Source of the DNA: Brevundimonas sp. LM2
GTDB taxonomy: Bacteria; Pseudomonadota; Alphaproteobacteria; Caulobacterales; Caulobacteraceae
Direction: 5' to 3'
Length of the DNA: 64,000 nucleotides
Assembly (NCBI RefSeq): GCF_002002865.1
Contig: NZ_CP019508.1
Coordinates: 2,336,501 to 2,400,500, forward strand
Made by a program: the position numbers and the translations under genes. Below are positions 39,631 to 48,908 of this stretch, in pieces. The notes under the pieces were generated by a model, which made no database searches, was not told the DNA's origin, and was given only the letters and a program-made list of their open reading frames with translations. Positions within the stretch are counted from its first letter, which is position 1. Each line of letters opens with the position of its first letter.

Positions 39631-40263
39631 CTAGATTCGGCCTCGCAGCACCGCCCAGGTCAGTCGCAGCCGCCGGGGCCCCTCGGCCGTATCCGCGCGC
39701 CTCAAGGCCGCCGGTGCGACGGCGGGAAAGGCCTCGGCCGGCAGGGACCGCAGCCCACGGTTGGCCTCGGCACGGGCTTCGGCGTCCACGCTTTGTCCGG
39801 TCTGCACCTGACCCCAGACCCGGGCCGCCGCGACGACGGCGGCGACGTCGGCGGTCTTCGACAGAAGCCGCACCGCTGTCTGCATCGGCCCGACGTAGAA
39901 GGCGTCCAGGTCGTGCGGCTCGCCGTGGACGCGGCCGATATGGGCTTCGATCAGGGCCTCGAACGGCGCGCGGTCCAGGGCATGGCGGGTGACCAGATCG
40001 GTCAGGGCCTCCAGCACCGGATGGCCCTTCCGCGCCATGCCGGCCCAGACCCCGTCCAGCTGCTCGCGCCACCAGGCATAGCGCATCTCGGCCAGCAGCG
40101 GCTGGGTCACGCGTGTGGGAATGGCCATCAGCTCGGCCTCGAAGGCGTAGAGGACGATCAGGTCTGCGCGCGCCTGAAGATCGCCGACGAAGCGGCTGGA
40201 CAGCCAGCGATCGGGATCGGCGGCGCGGACCTGGGCATCCAGACTGTCGGCCGCGCCGTCCAC
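39631..40263 (-). CDS. Phytoene/squalene-synthase-like protein lacking catalytic motifs (NDUFAF6-like)
   Basis: A 210-residue all-helical protein with the class I prenyl-synthase-like fold pattern (LYAFEAELMAIP, MRYAWWREQLDGVW). Active squalene/phytoene synthases carry DxxxD near AF/CR and a second Asp pair; here the first region is FEAELMAI and no second DxxxD appears, so catalysis is unlikely. In alphaproteobacteria such proteins sit beside yajC-secD-secF and resemble mitochondrial NDUFAF6, a complex I assembly factor; this is the most likely role, by inference. The start is GTG at 40261-40263, seven bases after the puuD-like gene. Confidence 0.72.
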   Translation of the reverse strand: MDGAADSLDAQVRAADPDRWLSSRFVGDLQARADLIVLYAFEAELMAIPTRVTQPLLAEMRYAWWREQLDGVWAGMARKGHPVLEALTDLVTRHALDRAPFEALIEAHIGRVHGEPHDLDAFYVGPMQTAVRLLSKTADVAAVVAAARVWGQVQTGQSVDAEARAEANRGLRSLPAEAFPAVAPAALRRADTAEGPRRLRLTWAVLRGRI

Positions 40264-40270
40264 CGGGATG

Positions 40271-40888
40271 TCAGCCGAACAGGGTCTGATACATGGCCAT
40301 GGAGGTCAGCATCGGCAGGCTGAGCAGCAGGTTGGTCCGGCTGGCCAGCATGGCCACGCGCGCGGCCTTGGCCTTCTTCGCGTCGTCGACCACGACGATG
40401 CCCAGGGCCCGCTTCTGGTTCGGCCAGATCAGGCCCCAGACGTTCAGGAACATCAGGATGGCCAGCCAGACGCCGACCCCCATCAGCGTGTAGCCCTGAT
40501 CGCCCTCGACCAGACCCTGGGCGAAGCCGAAGCTCAGCACCTCGGCCGAATAGGCATGGCCCTTCAGGCCCATGACGGCCAGGCCGGCGATCACGGTCAG
40601 CAGGGCCGACCAGCGGAACCAGAACAGGGCCTCCGGCGCGATATGCTTCGTCACGGCGGGTTTCAGCTCGGCCGGGATGCCGGGCATCACGCGGATCTGG
40701 ACGAAGTTGAAATAGTAGAGGAGGCCGATCCACAGAATGCCGAACCCGACATGGGCCCAGCGCGCCACCGCCTGGCCGAAGGTCAGGGCATCGACGTCGG
40801 AGACCCGCGCGAAGGCGAAGATCATCACCCCCGCCAAGACCAGGCTGAGCAGCAGCGTGGTCCTGAAGTTCGAAAGCAGACTGGCCAT
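40271..40888 (-). CDS. PuuD-like urate-hydroxylase membrane domain protein (no cytochrome domain)
   Basis: A 205-residue integral membrane protein with about six hydrophobic helices and conserved segments ARWAHVGFGILWIGLLYYFNF and HIAPEALFWFRWSALLT, typical of the Urate_ox_N (DUF989) family whose founding member PuuD oxidises urate. The C-terminal cytochrome c domain of PuuD is absent. The residues HVGFGILW and EALFWFRW may hold a heme. No purine genes are nearby, so urate as substrate is doubtful. The ATG at 40888 was chosen; a longer frame runs into a heptamer hairpin. Confidence 0.7.
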   Translation of the reverse strand: MASLLSNFRTTLLLSLVLAGVMIFAFARVSDVDALTFGQAVARWAHVGFGILWIGLLYYFNFVQIRVMPGIPAELKPAVTKHIAPEALFWFRWSALLTVIAGLAVMGLKGHAYSAEVLSFGFAQGLVEGDQGYTLMGVGVWLAILMFLNVWGLIWPNQKRALGIVVVDDAKKAKAARVAMLASRTNLLLSLPMLTSMAMYQTLFG

Positions 40889-40945
40889 GGTGTTCCCCCG
40901 GGTCGCGTGGAGCGGACGCTTAGCGGCAATCGGCAGCGAGGAGAA

Positions 40946-41027
40946 GGTGGCTGGTGGCTGGTGGCTGGTGGCTAGTGGCTGGTGGATCTGCTCGACACCA
41001 GTCACCAGCCACCAGCCACCAGCCACC
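40946..41027. repeat. Hairpin of tandem 7-mers (GGTGGCT) in inverted arms
   Basis: The left arm (40946-40984) is GGTGGCT repeated about 5.5 times with one variant (AGTGGCT). The right arm (40996-41027) is the reverse complement of the same unit, about 4.5 copies with one variant, and the spacer is 11 bases. The arms can form a stem of about 32 pairs. It lies between the secF stop (41033) and the puuD-like start (40888). Confidence 0.9.
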
Positions 41028-41032
41028 GCTTC

Positions 41033-41995
41033 CTAAGGCCGGCTGGCCATGCCCAGCTTGACCGGCTTGGCGTCGTCGGCGAGCTCGCCGCGCTTGACGC
41101 CCCACAGGAGGATGATCGGCGCGCCGACGTAGATCGACGAATAGGTGCCGACGATGATGCCGAACATCAGGGCGATGGAGAAGCCGAACAGCGCCTCGCC
41201 GCCAAAGATCGCCAAAGCCGCCAGCACCATGACGGCGGTGACGCCCGTGATGATCGTCCGCGACAGGGTCTCGTTCAGCGACAGGTCGATCACCTCGCGC
41301 AGCGGCATGGTCTTGTACTTGCGTAGGTTCTCGCGGAGGCGGTCGAACACCACGACGGTGTCGTTCATCGAATAGCCGATCACGGTCAGGATGGCGGCGA
41401 CCATGTTCAGGCTGAACTCCAGCTTGAACAGCACGATCAGCCCGAAGGTCAGGATCACGTCGTGCAGCAGGCCGGCGATGGCTCCGAAACCGAACTGAGG
41501 CTCGAAGCGGAACCAGATATAGGCGAACATCAGCAGGACCGCGACGCCCAGGGCCAGAAGACCCGAGGTGAACAGCTCGCCCGAGACCTTGGACCCGACA
41601 ACGCTGACACCCGAATAGGTGACCGGCCCGACGGCTTCGTTGATCGTGCTCTGGACGCGGTTGACCACCGCGGCCTGGGCCTGACCGTCCGGCACCTGGA
41701 AACGGACGATGGCGCTGGAGGCGTTGTCGATGCCCTGGACCCCGACGTCGCCCAGCCCCAGCTCGGCCACCGACTCGCGCACCGCGGCAATGTCGAGCGC
41801 TTCATTGTTGGGCTTGGTCAGCTCCATCACGGCCCCGCCGCGGAAGTCGATGCCCATGTTCAGGCCAGGGTAGAAACAGCCGATGATCGAGGCCGTGCAC
41901 AGCACGATCGACAGGGCCGCCGCGACCCGCGCATAGCGGACGAAGTGGAAATTGGTCTTCTGCGGAAGAACCTTGATCAGAGGCCACCAGGTCAT
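41033..41995 (-). CDS. secF: Protein translocase subunit SecF
   Basis: SecF (320 residues), with SecD, uses the proton gradient to aid late steps of protein export through SecYEG. It has six membrane helices: one near 30-50 and five clustered in the C-terminal half, with a periplasmic domain between. GIDFRGGAVMEL and GYSMNDTVVVFDRLREN (the RND-like helix-4 signature) are visible. The start overlaps the secD stop by four bases (ATGA). Confidence 0.96.
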   Translation of the reverse strand: MTWWPLIKVLPQKTNFHFVRYARVAAALSIVLCTASIIGCFYPGLNMGIDFRGGAVMELTKPNNEALDIAAVRESVAELGLGDVGVQGIDNASSAIVRFQVPDGQAQAAVVNRVQSTINEAVGPVTYSGVSVVGSKVSGELFTSGLLALGVAVLLMFAYIWFRFEPQFGFGAIAGLLHDVILTFGLIVLFKLEFSLNMVAAILTVIGYSMNDTVVVFDRLRENLRKYKTMPLREVIDLSLNETLSRTIITGVTAVMVLAALAIFGGEALFGFSIALMFGIIVGTYSSIYVGAPIILLWGVKRGELADDAKPVKLGMASRP

Positions 41996-43596
41996 CGCAC
42001 GCTCTCCGCGATCGGCAGGGTCTTGGGCCGTTTGATCTTCAGCCAGTAGGCCAGCAGCACCTGGGCCACCAGTACCGACGAGAACACCGAAGTGAACACC
42101 CCGATGGTCAGGGTCCAGGCGAAGCCGCGCACGGGTCCGGCCCCGAAGATGAACATGATCATGGCGGCCACCAGGGTCGTCAGGTTGGCGTCGATGATCG
42201 TGCCCATGGCTTTGTTAAAGCCGGCGTCCAGGCTGGCGATCACGGACCGCCCGGCCCGCGCCTCGTCGCGCATCCGCTCATAGATCAGCACGTTGGCGTC
42301 CACGGCCACGGCGAAGGTCAGCACCAGTCCGGCGATCCCCGGCAGGGTCAGGGTCGCCTGGGTCAGGGACATGGCGGCGATGATCAGCAGCCCGTTCAGA
42401 ACCAGGCCGATGACGGAGATGCCTCCGAACAGGAAGCCGTAGGCCAGGATCATGAAGACGACGATGATGATGAAGCCGATGATGGTCGAGATCTTGCCGT
42501 TCTCGACCGCGTCGGCCCCCAGCTCGGCGGTGACGACGCGACGCTCCTCGACCGTCAGCGGCGCCGGCAGGGCTCCGCCGTTCAGCAGGTTCACCAGCTC
42601 GGAGGCCGAGGCGATGCTGTAGCTGCCGGTGATCTGGCCGGTGCCGCCCGTGATCGGGCTGATGATGGTCGGCGCGGAGATGACCTTGCCGTCCAGGACG
42701 ATGGCGAAGGGCTTGCCGATGTTGGCGGCCGTGGCCTCGCCGAATCGCCGCGCGCCCTCGCCGTCGAAGCGGAAGTCGATGGCCGGCCGGCCGCTCTGGT
42801 CGGCCCCGACGCCCGCGCGGGTCAGGTTCTCGCCCGAGACCAGCACGCGCTTCTTGATCAGAAACGGCGTGACGCCGTCCTCGGCCAGCAGCAGTTCGGC
42901 GTCGGGGGGCACCCGACCCGCCACGGCGTCCTGAACCGAGTTCTCGCTGTCGACCATCTGGAAGGTCAGCTGGGCGGTCTGGCCGATGACGCGCTCCAGG
43001 GCCGCGGGATCGCTTTCGCCCGGGGCCTGCACCACGATCCGCTCGGCGCCCTGACGGGTGATCGAGGGTTCGCGCGTGCCCAGGCTGTCGATGCGGCGGC
43101 GGACCACCTCGATCGACTGGTCCACGGCCGTGGGGCCCATGGCGTCCAGCGTCTGCTGGGTGAAGGCCAGGCGGACGCGACCGTCCGGCAGGCGGGTCGC
43201 GACCCGCTCGGGCGCGCCGTTGGGCCCGGCGGCACCGACCAGGGTCCGCAGCGCCTCATAGGCGGCTTCCGAACGGGCCGGATCGGCCAGGGTGATGACC
43301 GCTCCGCCGGCTTCGCGCGTGATCTGATTGGTCGGAATAGCGGCCTCGCGCAGCGCCACCCGCACGTCCTCGATCAGATTGTCGACGCGCTTGGTGCGCA
43401 TCGCCTCGACGTCGACTTCCAGCAGCAGGTACGACCCGCCCTGCAGGTCGAGGCCCAGGTTCAGCGCGTTCTTGGGCATGAAGCCGGGCAGCGCCGCGCG
43501 CTGGGCCGGGCTCAGCACATTCGGCAGGGCCAGCAGCACGCCGAAGAACAGGGCGACGGCAAGGACGATGACTTTCCAGCGGGACAGCTGAATCAT
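41992..43596 (-). CDS. secD: Protein translocase subunit SecD
   Basis: SecD (534 residues) has an N-terminal helix, a large periplasmic region (P1 base and head, including GLDLQGGSYLLLEVD and DSLGTREPSI) and five C-terminal helices with the RND signature AVDANVLIYERMRDE. The length is close to the alphaproteobacterial norm and shorter than E. coli SecD (615). It follows yajC by 30 bases and overlaps secF, the conserved yajC-secD-secF operon. Confidence 0.97.
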   Translation of the reverse strand: MIQLSRWKVIVLAVALFFGVLLALPNVLSPAQRAALPGFMPKNALNLGLDLQGGSYLLLEVDVEAMRTKRVDNLIEDVRVALREAAIPTNQITREAGGAVITLADPARSEAAYEALRTLVGAAGPNGAPERVATRLPDGRVRLAFTQQTLDAMGPTAVDQSIEVVRRRIDSLGTREPSITRQGAERIVVQAPGESDPAALERVIGQTAQLTFQMVDSENSVQDAVAGRVPPDAELLLAEDGVTPFLIKKRVLVSGENLTRAGVGADQSGRPAIDFRFDGEGARRFGEATAANIGKPFAIVLDGKVISAPTIISPITGGTGQITGSYSIASASELVNLLNGGALPAPLTVEERRVVTAELGADAVENGKISTIIGFIIIVVFMILAYGFLFGGISVIGLVLNGLLIIAAMSLTQATLTLPGIAGLVLTFAVAVDANVLIYERMRDEARAGRSVIASLDAGFNKAMGTIIDANLTTLVAAMIMFIFGAGPVRGFAWTLTIGVFTSVFSSVLVAQVLLAYWLKIKRPKTLPIAESVR

Positions 43597-43626
43597 GGAC
43601 GCGATTTCCGGTTCAGCAGTCGGGGA

Positions 43627-43968
43627 TCAGGACTTGGCGATGGCCTTGGTGTCGGCCTTGGTGTCGTTGGCGGCGATGGCCGTGCGGTTGCGCACCTCGG
43701 CGATCATGCCCTTGACCACGCGCACGTTGACGCTGGGCGCGATCTCGACATTGACCTCGGCCTCTTCGACGCGCGTGACCTTGCCGATCAGCCCCGACGA
43801 CAGGACGATGGTGTCGCCCCGCTTGACCGCCGAGATCAGCGCCTGATGCTCCTTGGCCCGCTTCTGCTGCGGCCGGATCAGCAGGAAGTAGAACAGCACG
43901 AAGATCGCCACGAAAGGCACGAACTGCACGATCATGGCCATCAGGCCGCCGTCAGCGGTAGGTTGCAT
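43627..43968 (-). CDS. yajC: Preprotein translocase accessory subunit YajC
   Basis: A 113-residue protein with one N-terminal membrane helix (FVPFVAIFVLFYFLL) followed by the YajC signature RPQQKRAKEHQALISAV and a small cytosolic domain (DTIVLSSGLIGKVTRVEE). YajC associates with SecDF. It is the first gene of the yajC-secD-secF group; the 93 bases upstream should contain the promoter. Confidence 0.95.
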   Translation of the reverse strand: MQPTADGGLMAMIVQFVPFVAIFVLFYFLLIRPQQKRAKEHQALISAVKRGDTIVLSSGLIGKVTRVEEAEVNVEIAPSVNVRVVKGMIAEVRNRTAIAANDTKADTKAIAKS

Positions 43969-44061
43969 GGGTCATTCCCCGAAGCGGGCCGGCCACGGAT
44001 CGGGCGCCCTTTGAAAACAAGGCGCGATACCTAGGGCTCGGCCTCCGACAATGCAACGCTG

Positions 44062-45171
44062 CTAGCGGGGCAAGACGGTCAGGGGGTCGATCGCCACCGG
44101 CTCGTCGCCCTGCATCCGGCGGGTCTCGTAGTGGATCGACGGTCGCCCGTCGCCGGCGGTCAGGCCCACGGTGCCGATCTGCTGGCCCGCGCGCACGTCC
44201 GACCCGTCCGACACCGTCGCCGAGCCGAGATGACCGTAGACCGTGCGCCAGCCGTCGCGGTGCACGATCAGGACCGTCAGCCCCTGCCCGACCAGGTCGT
44301 CGCCGACATAGGCCACGCGGCCGTCGGCCGAGGCCATGACGGACGCCCCCGCCGAGGCCCCGATGTTGATCCCGTTGTTGCGCTCGCCCATGCCCACGGG
44401 GCCGAAGCGTCGCACCACCTCGCCGCGCAACGGCCATTGCAGGGCGACCGAGGAGGCGGTGGGCGCCGACCCGACCACGCCGCTGGCGGCGGGCTGCCTC
44501 GAGGGCGGCGGGGCGGCGGGATTGCCCGAGGGCGGCGGCGGGGGCGGCGGCAGCACCCCGGATTCCGGCACCATGACGCCCACCGGCGCGGGGCCCATGG
44601 CATAGGGGTCCGGACCGGTGTCGACGGCGCTGTCGGGCAGGACGATGGCCTGTCCGGCGCTGATGGTGCCGCGCGGACCCAGGCCGTTCAGGTCGATCAG
44701 GGTCTGCACCGGCGTCTGGAAGCGCCGGCCGACGCCGGAGATCGTGTCGCCGCTGCGGATCGTATAGACCGCGCCCGCGCTGACCGTGACCGGCGCGCTG
44801 GGCGGATTGTAGGCCGGGGCGGCGACCGGCCGCGAAGACGCGGGCGGCGCATAGGCGGGCGGCGGCGGCGTGTATCCGCCTCCGTTCAAGGCTCCCGTCG
44901 TCGCGTTTGAGGACGGGGGCGGCAGGGCCCCACCTTCGATGCTCGCATAGGGCGCAGTGGACGGCGGCGGCGCCTCATACGGTGGCGGAGTGGGGGCCGG
45001 ATAGGCCGGCTGGGCCGCCGCGGCACCTGCTCCATATCCGGTCATCGGTCGCGTCGAATAGCGCGGTCCCTCCGGATAGGTCGAACACGCCGTCGTCGCC
45101 AAAGCCCCGCCGACGAGCAGCACCGCCGTCAGCCAATTCGAAACCCGCACAGGCCCCTCCGTAAAACGCAT
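44062..45171 (-). CDS. LysM/LytM lipoprotein with degenerate metallopeptidase site
   Basis: A 369-residue envelope protein. The signal ends in a lipobox ALATTAC (Cys29); then comes a Pro/Ala/Tyr-rich linker (30-130), one LysM domain (134-178), a second Pro-rich linker (205-240) and a LytM/M23 domain (245-369). The M23 site is broken: the H-x-G-x-D motif reads NNGIN (Asn265 and Asn269) and the H-x-H motif reads SIH (Ser345, His347), while His314 (YGHL) stays. As with NlpD and EnvC, it more likely activates amidases for cell separation than cuts peptidoglycan itself. A GTG at 45145-45150 region or the ATG at 45171 may start it. Confidence 0.82.
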   Translation of the reverse strand: MRFTEGPVRVSNWLTAVLLVGGALATTACSTYPEGPRYSTRPMTGYGAGAAAAQPAYPAPTPPPYEAPPPSTAPYASIEGGALPPPSSNATTGALNGGGYTPPPPAYAPPASSRPVAAPAYNPPSAPVTVSAGAVYTIRSGDTISGVGRRFQTPVQTLIDLNGLGPRGTISAGQAIVLPDSAVDTGPDPYAMGPAPVGVMVPESGVLPPPPPPPSGNPAAPPPSRQPAASGVVGSAPTASSVALQWPLRGEVVRRFGPVGMGERNNGINIGASAGASVMASADGRVAYVGDDLVGQGLTVLIVHRDGWRTVYGHLGSATVSDGSDVRAGQQIGTVGLTAGDGRPSIHYETRRMQGDEPVAIDPLTVLPR

Positions 45172-45240
45172 CCACCGTGTCCCGTACCCCAGCCCCTACC
45201 AACCCGGCAAACGGCACGAAAGTTGGGCGGGAAGGTTAAT

Positions 45241-45345
45241 GCGAGGGTCGAGGGGCGAGGGCCGAGGGTCGAACGAATGCATCATCGCCCCTCATCAGAG
45301 AGCCGAGGTTATGCTTTCGACCCTAGACCCTAGACCCTCATCCCT
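45241..45345. repeat. Hairpin of tandem 7-mers (GAGGGTC type) in inverted arms
   Basis: The left arm (45241-45273) consists of variants of CGAGGGT/CGAGGGC-type 7-mers; the right arm (45316-45345) reads as CGACCCT, AGACCCT, AGACCCT, CATCCCT. The first nine bases (TTCGACCCT and its complement) pair perfectly and the rest with scattered mismatches. It lies between pcm and the LytM lipoprotein gene, and its last unit overlaps the pcm stop codon. Confidence 0.75.
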
Positions 45346-45982
45346 CCTTGGCCGTCCCCTCGACCAGCGGCACGAACCGGACCTCGCACAGGCTCTCGCG
45401 GCGGAACGAGCCGTCGTCCTGGCCGGTATAGCGGTGCAGCATCTGCACCGAGGTGCGGCCCACGGGCGCGACCAGCACCCCGCCCGGCTTAAGCTGTTTC
45501 AGCAGTTCGGTCGGCTCGGTTGGCGAGGCCGCCGTGACCATGATCCGGTCGAACGGGGCCTGTTCCGGCCAGCCGAGGCCGCCGTCCGTATGGCGGGTGA
45601 TGACGTTGTCGATGCCCAGCGTGCGCAGCCGGCCTTCCGCCTCCACCATCAGGCTGCGATAGCGTTCGACCGAATAGACGTAGCGCGCCAGCCGGCTCAG
45701 CACCGCGCACTGGTAGCCGCTGCCGGTGCCGATCTCGAGCACCCGGTGGCGCGGCTCGACCTGCAGGGCCTGGGTCATCAGGCCGACGATATAGGGCTGG
45801 CTGATGGTCTGGGCGCAGTCGATCGGCAGGGCCTGATCCTCCCACGCCTGGTCGAGGAATTTCTCGTGCACGAAGACGGCGCGGTCGATCGACTCCATCG
45901 CCGCCAGCACCTTGGGATCGGTCACCCCCTGCTGGCGCAGCGACAGGATCAGCCGGCCCGCGCGGTCGTCGTTGAGTTTCAT
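45338..45982 (-). CDS. pcm: Protein-L-isoaspartate O-methyltransferase
   Basis: Pcm (214 residues) methylates isoaspartyl residues formed in ageing proteins, starting their repair. The SAM-binding motif VLEIGTGSGYQCAVLS and the post-I region YSVERYRSLMVEAE are typical, with PFDRIMVTAA as motif II. It overlaps surE by four bases; the surE-pcm pair is conserved in Proteobacteria. Confidence 0.95.
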   Translation of the reverse strand: MKLNDDRAGRLILSLRQQGVTDPKVLAAMESIDRAVFVHEKFLDQAWEDQALPIDCAQTISQPYIVGLMTQALQVEPRHRVLEIGTGSGYQCAVLSRLARYVYSVERYRSLMVEAEGRLRTLGIDNVITRHTDGGLGWPEQAPFDRIMVTAASPTEPTELLKQLKPGGVLVAPVGRTSVQMLHRYTGQDDGSFRRESLCEVRFVPLVEGTAKEG

Positions 45983-46767
45983 CCCGCCAGCGCCTTCGGC
46001 GGAGCCCCGCCCAGCACGGCCTTCAGGTCGTGCACGCTGGGCTTGTGGGTCAGGTCGATGTGCAGCGGCGTGACGGAGATCTTGCCGTCGTCCATGGCGC
46101 GCAGGTCCGTTCCCGGCGCATGGTCCTGCTTCGCCCCGCGAAAGCTCATCCAGTAGTAGTCGCGGCCGCGCATGTCGGTCCGCTTGACCGCATGCATCTC
46201 GCCGATGCCGCGGAAGCCCTGCACCGTGACCTCGACTTCCGTCACAGTCTCGGGCGACCGGGCCGGGAAATTCAGGTTCATCACCACGCCCGGTTCCCAG
46301 GTCTCGGCCAGCAGTCGGCTGATGATGGCGGGGGCGAAGGCCTCGGCCGTGTCCCAGTGGGGACTGACGTCGTCGTGATACCGCTCCAGCGACTGGCTGA
46401 GCGCGATCGAGCGGATGCCGAAGGCCATGCCCTGCAGCGCGCCCGCGACCGTCCCGGAATAGGAGCAGTCCTCGCCCACATTGTGCCCCCGGTTGACCCC
46501 GGACAGCACGAGATCGGGCTTCTCGGGCAGCAGGTCCCCGACCGCCAGCACGATACAGTCCGTCGGCGTCCCCGTGACCGAGAACCGCTTGTCGCCGAAC
46601 CGGTTGACCCGCAGCGGCTCGGTCAGGGTCATGCCCCGCCCCTTGCCCGACTGTTCCTCATGCGGGGCCACGACCCAGACGTCGTCGCTCAGCGTCCGCG
46701 CGATGCGTTCGAGACAGGCCAGCCCCTCGGCCTCGATGCCGTCGTCGTTGGTGAGGAGGATACGCAT
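45979..46767 (-). CDS. surE: 5'/3'-nucleotidase SurE
   Basis: SurE (262 residues) is a metal-dependent nucleotide phosphatase. The N-terminal LLTNDDGIEAEGL holds the metal-binding Asp pair (Asp8-Asp9); SGVNRGHNVGEDCSYSGTVAGA provides Asn and Gly-rich loops of the active site. It lies downstream of serS on the same strand across a composite repeat, and overlaps pcm. Confidence 0.95.
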   Translation of the reverse strand: MRILLTNDDGIEAEGLACLERIARTLSDDVWVVAPHEEQSGKGRGMTLTEPLRVNRFGDKRFSVTGTPTDCIVLAVGDLLPEKPDLVLSGVNRGHNVGEDCSYSGTVAGALQGMAFGIRSIALSQSLERYHDDVSPHWDTAEAFAPAIISRLLAETWEPGVVMNLNFPARSPETVTEVEVTVQGFRGIGEMHAVKRTDMRGRDYYWMSFRGAKQDHAPGTDLRAMDDGKISVTPLHIDLTHKPSVHDLKAVLGGAPPKALAG

Positions 46768-46773
46768 CAGCTT

Positions 46774-46935
46774 CCCTTCTCCCCCTGCGGGAGAAGGTGG
46801 CCGAGCGAAGCGAGGTCGGATGAGGGGTGACTCCCGATTTCGACGGCGCGGCTCATTGGAAACAGCGATTCCGCATCCTCGGACCCCTCATCCGTCGGGC
46901 TTCGCCCGCCACCTTCTCCCGCAAGGGGAGAAGGG
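46774..46935. repeat. Composite inverted repeat, family A copy 2
   Basis: Same architecture as the copy at 26.5 kb: terminal hairpins CCTTCTCCC/GGGAGAAGG at both ends, inner GGATGAGGGGTGA on the left against CCCTCATCC on the right, with an unrelated centre of about 60 bases. It lies between serS and surE, which are read through it, so it may set relative levels of the two messages. Confidence 0.88.
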
Positions 46936-46944
46936 GAATGTACG

Positions 46945-48237
<1,293 letters not shown>

Positions 48238-48295
48238 TCATGGGCGGTCGGGATGAGCGGCTGTCCTAGCGGGCGCCGGAGGTCATCGCAAACGT

Positions 48296-48455
48296 CCCTT
48301 CTCCCCTTGCGGGAGAAGGTGCCCCGGAGGGGCGGATGAGGGGTGACTCCCGATCTTGCCGTAGACCGCCTGCGGAACGCACATTCGACGCCCCGGAGTC
48401 ACCCCTCATCCGACCTCGCTTCGCTCGGCCACCTTCTCCCGCAAGGGGAGAAGGG
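48296..48455. repeat. Composite inverted repeat, family A copy 3
   Basis: A third copy: CCCTTCTCCCCTTGCGGGAG at the left end, GATGAGGGGTGACTCC inward, a unique centre, then GGAGTCACCCCTCATCC and CTTCTCCCGCAAGGGGAG. It fills most of the 245-base region between serS and the divergent HIT gene and ends 15 bases before the HIT ATG, so it must lie in the HIT leader or promoter. Confidence 0.9.
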
Positions 48456-48470
48456 ATATTCGTCACCCCC

Positions 48471-48908
48471 ATGACCCTCCATGCCCCCTACGACCCGTCC
48501 AACATCTTCGCCAGGATCCTGCGCGGCGAGATCCCCGCCGTCACCGTCTGGGAGGACGACCAGGTCCTCGCCTTCATGGACGTCTTCCCCCAGTCCGAGG
48601 GCCATGTGCTGGTGATCTCCAAGACGTCGACCGCACGCAATCTGCTGGAGGTCGACCCCGAGACCCTGTCCACCCTGACCGCCGCCGTCCAGCGGACCGC
48701 CCGCGCCGTGGTCAAGGCCCTGTCGCCCGACGGCTTCTCGATCATGCAGTTCAACGGCGAGGCCGGTGGCCAGACCGTCTTCCACCTGCACGTCCACATC
48801 ATCCCGCGCTGGACCGACCGGCCGATGACGGGCCACGGTCAGGCCGGCATGGCGGACATGGACCAGCTGAAGGCCACGGCGGCAAAGATCGCTTCCGCTT
48901 TGGACTAG
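48471..48908 (+). CDS. HIT-family nucleotide-binding protein
   Basis: A 145-residue histidine-triad protein of the Hint branch, which hydrolyses AMP-lysine-type phosphoramidates or related nucleotides. The triad HLHVH (His105, His107, His109) is in FHLHVHIIPRW, and the N-terminal NIFARILRGEIPA is typical. The ATG at 48471 was chosen as the family start; the open frame continues upstream only through repeat DNA. The gene's stop overlaps the convergent DUF486 gene by four bases. Confidence 0.9.
   Translation: MTLHAPYDPSNIFARILRGEIPAVTVWEDDQVLAFMDVFPQSEGHVLVISKTSTARNLLEVDPETLSTLTAAVQRTARAVVKALSPDGFSIMQFNGEAGGQTVFHLHVHIIPRWTDRPMTGHGQAGMADMDQLKATAAKIASALD

Noticed and set aside
40946..41027. CRISPR-like short repeat array
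   Set aside because: The units are contiguous 7-mers without spacers, and the second half is inverted; no cas gene is near.
48336..48470. Upstream extension of the HIT protein
   Set aside because: It would translate the inverted repeat; the family start matches the ATG at 48471.
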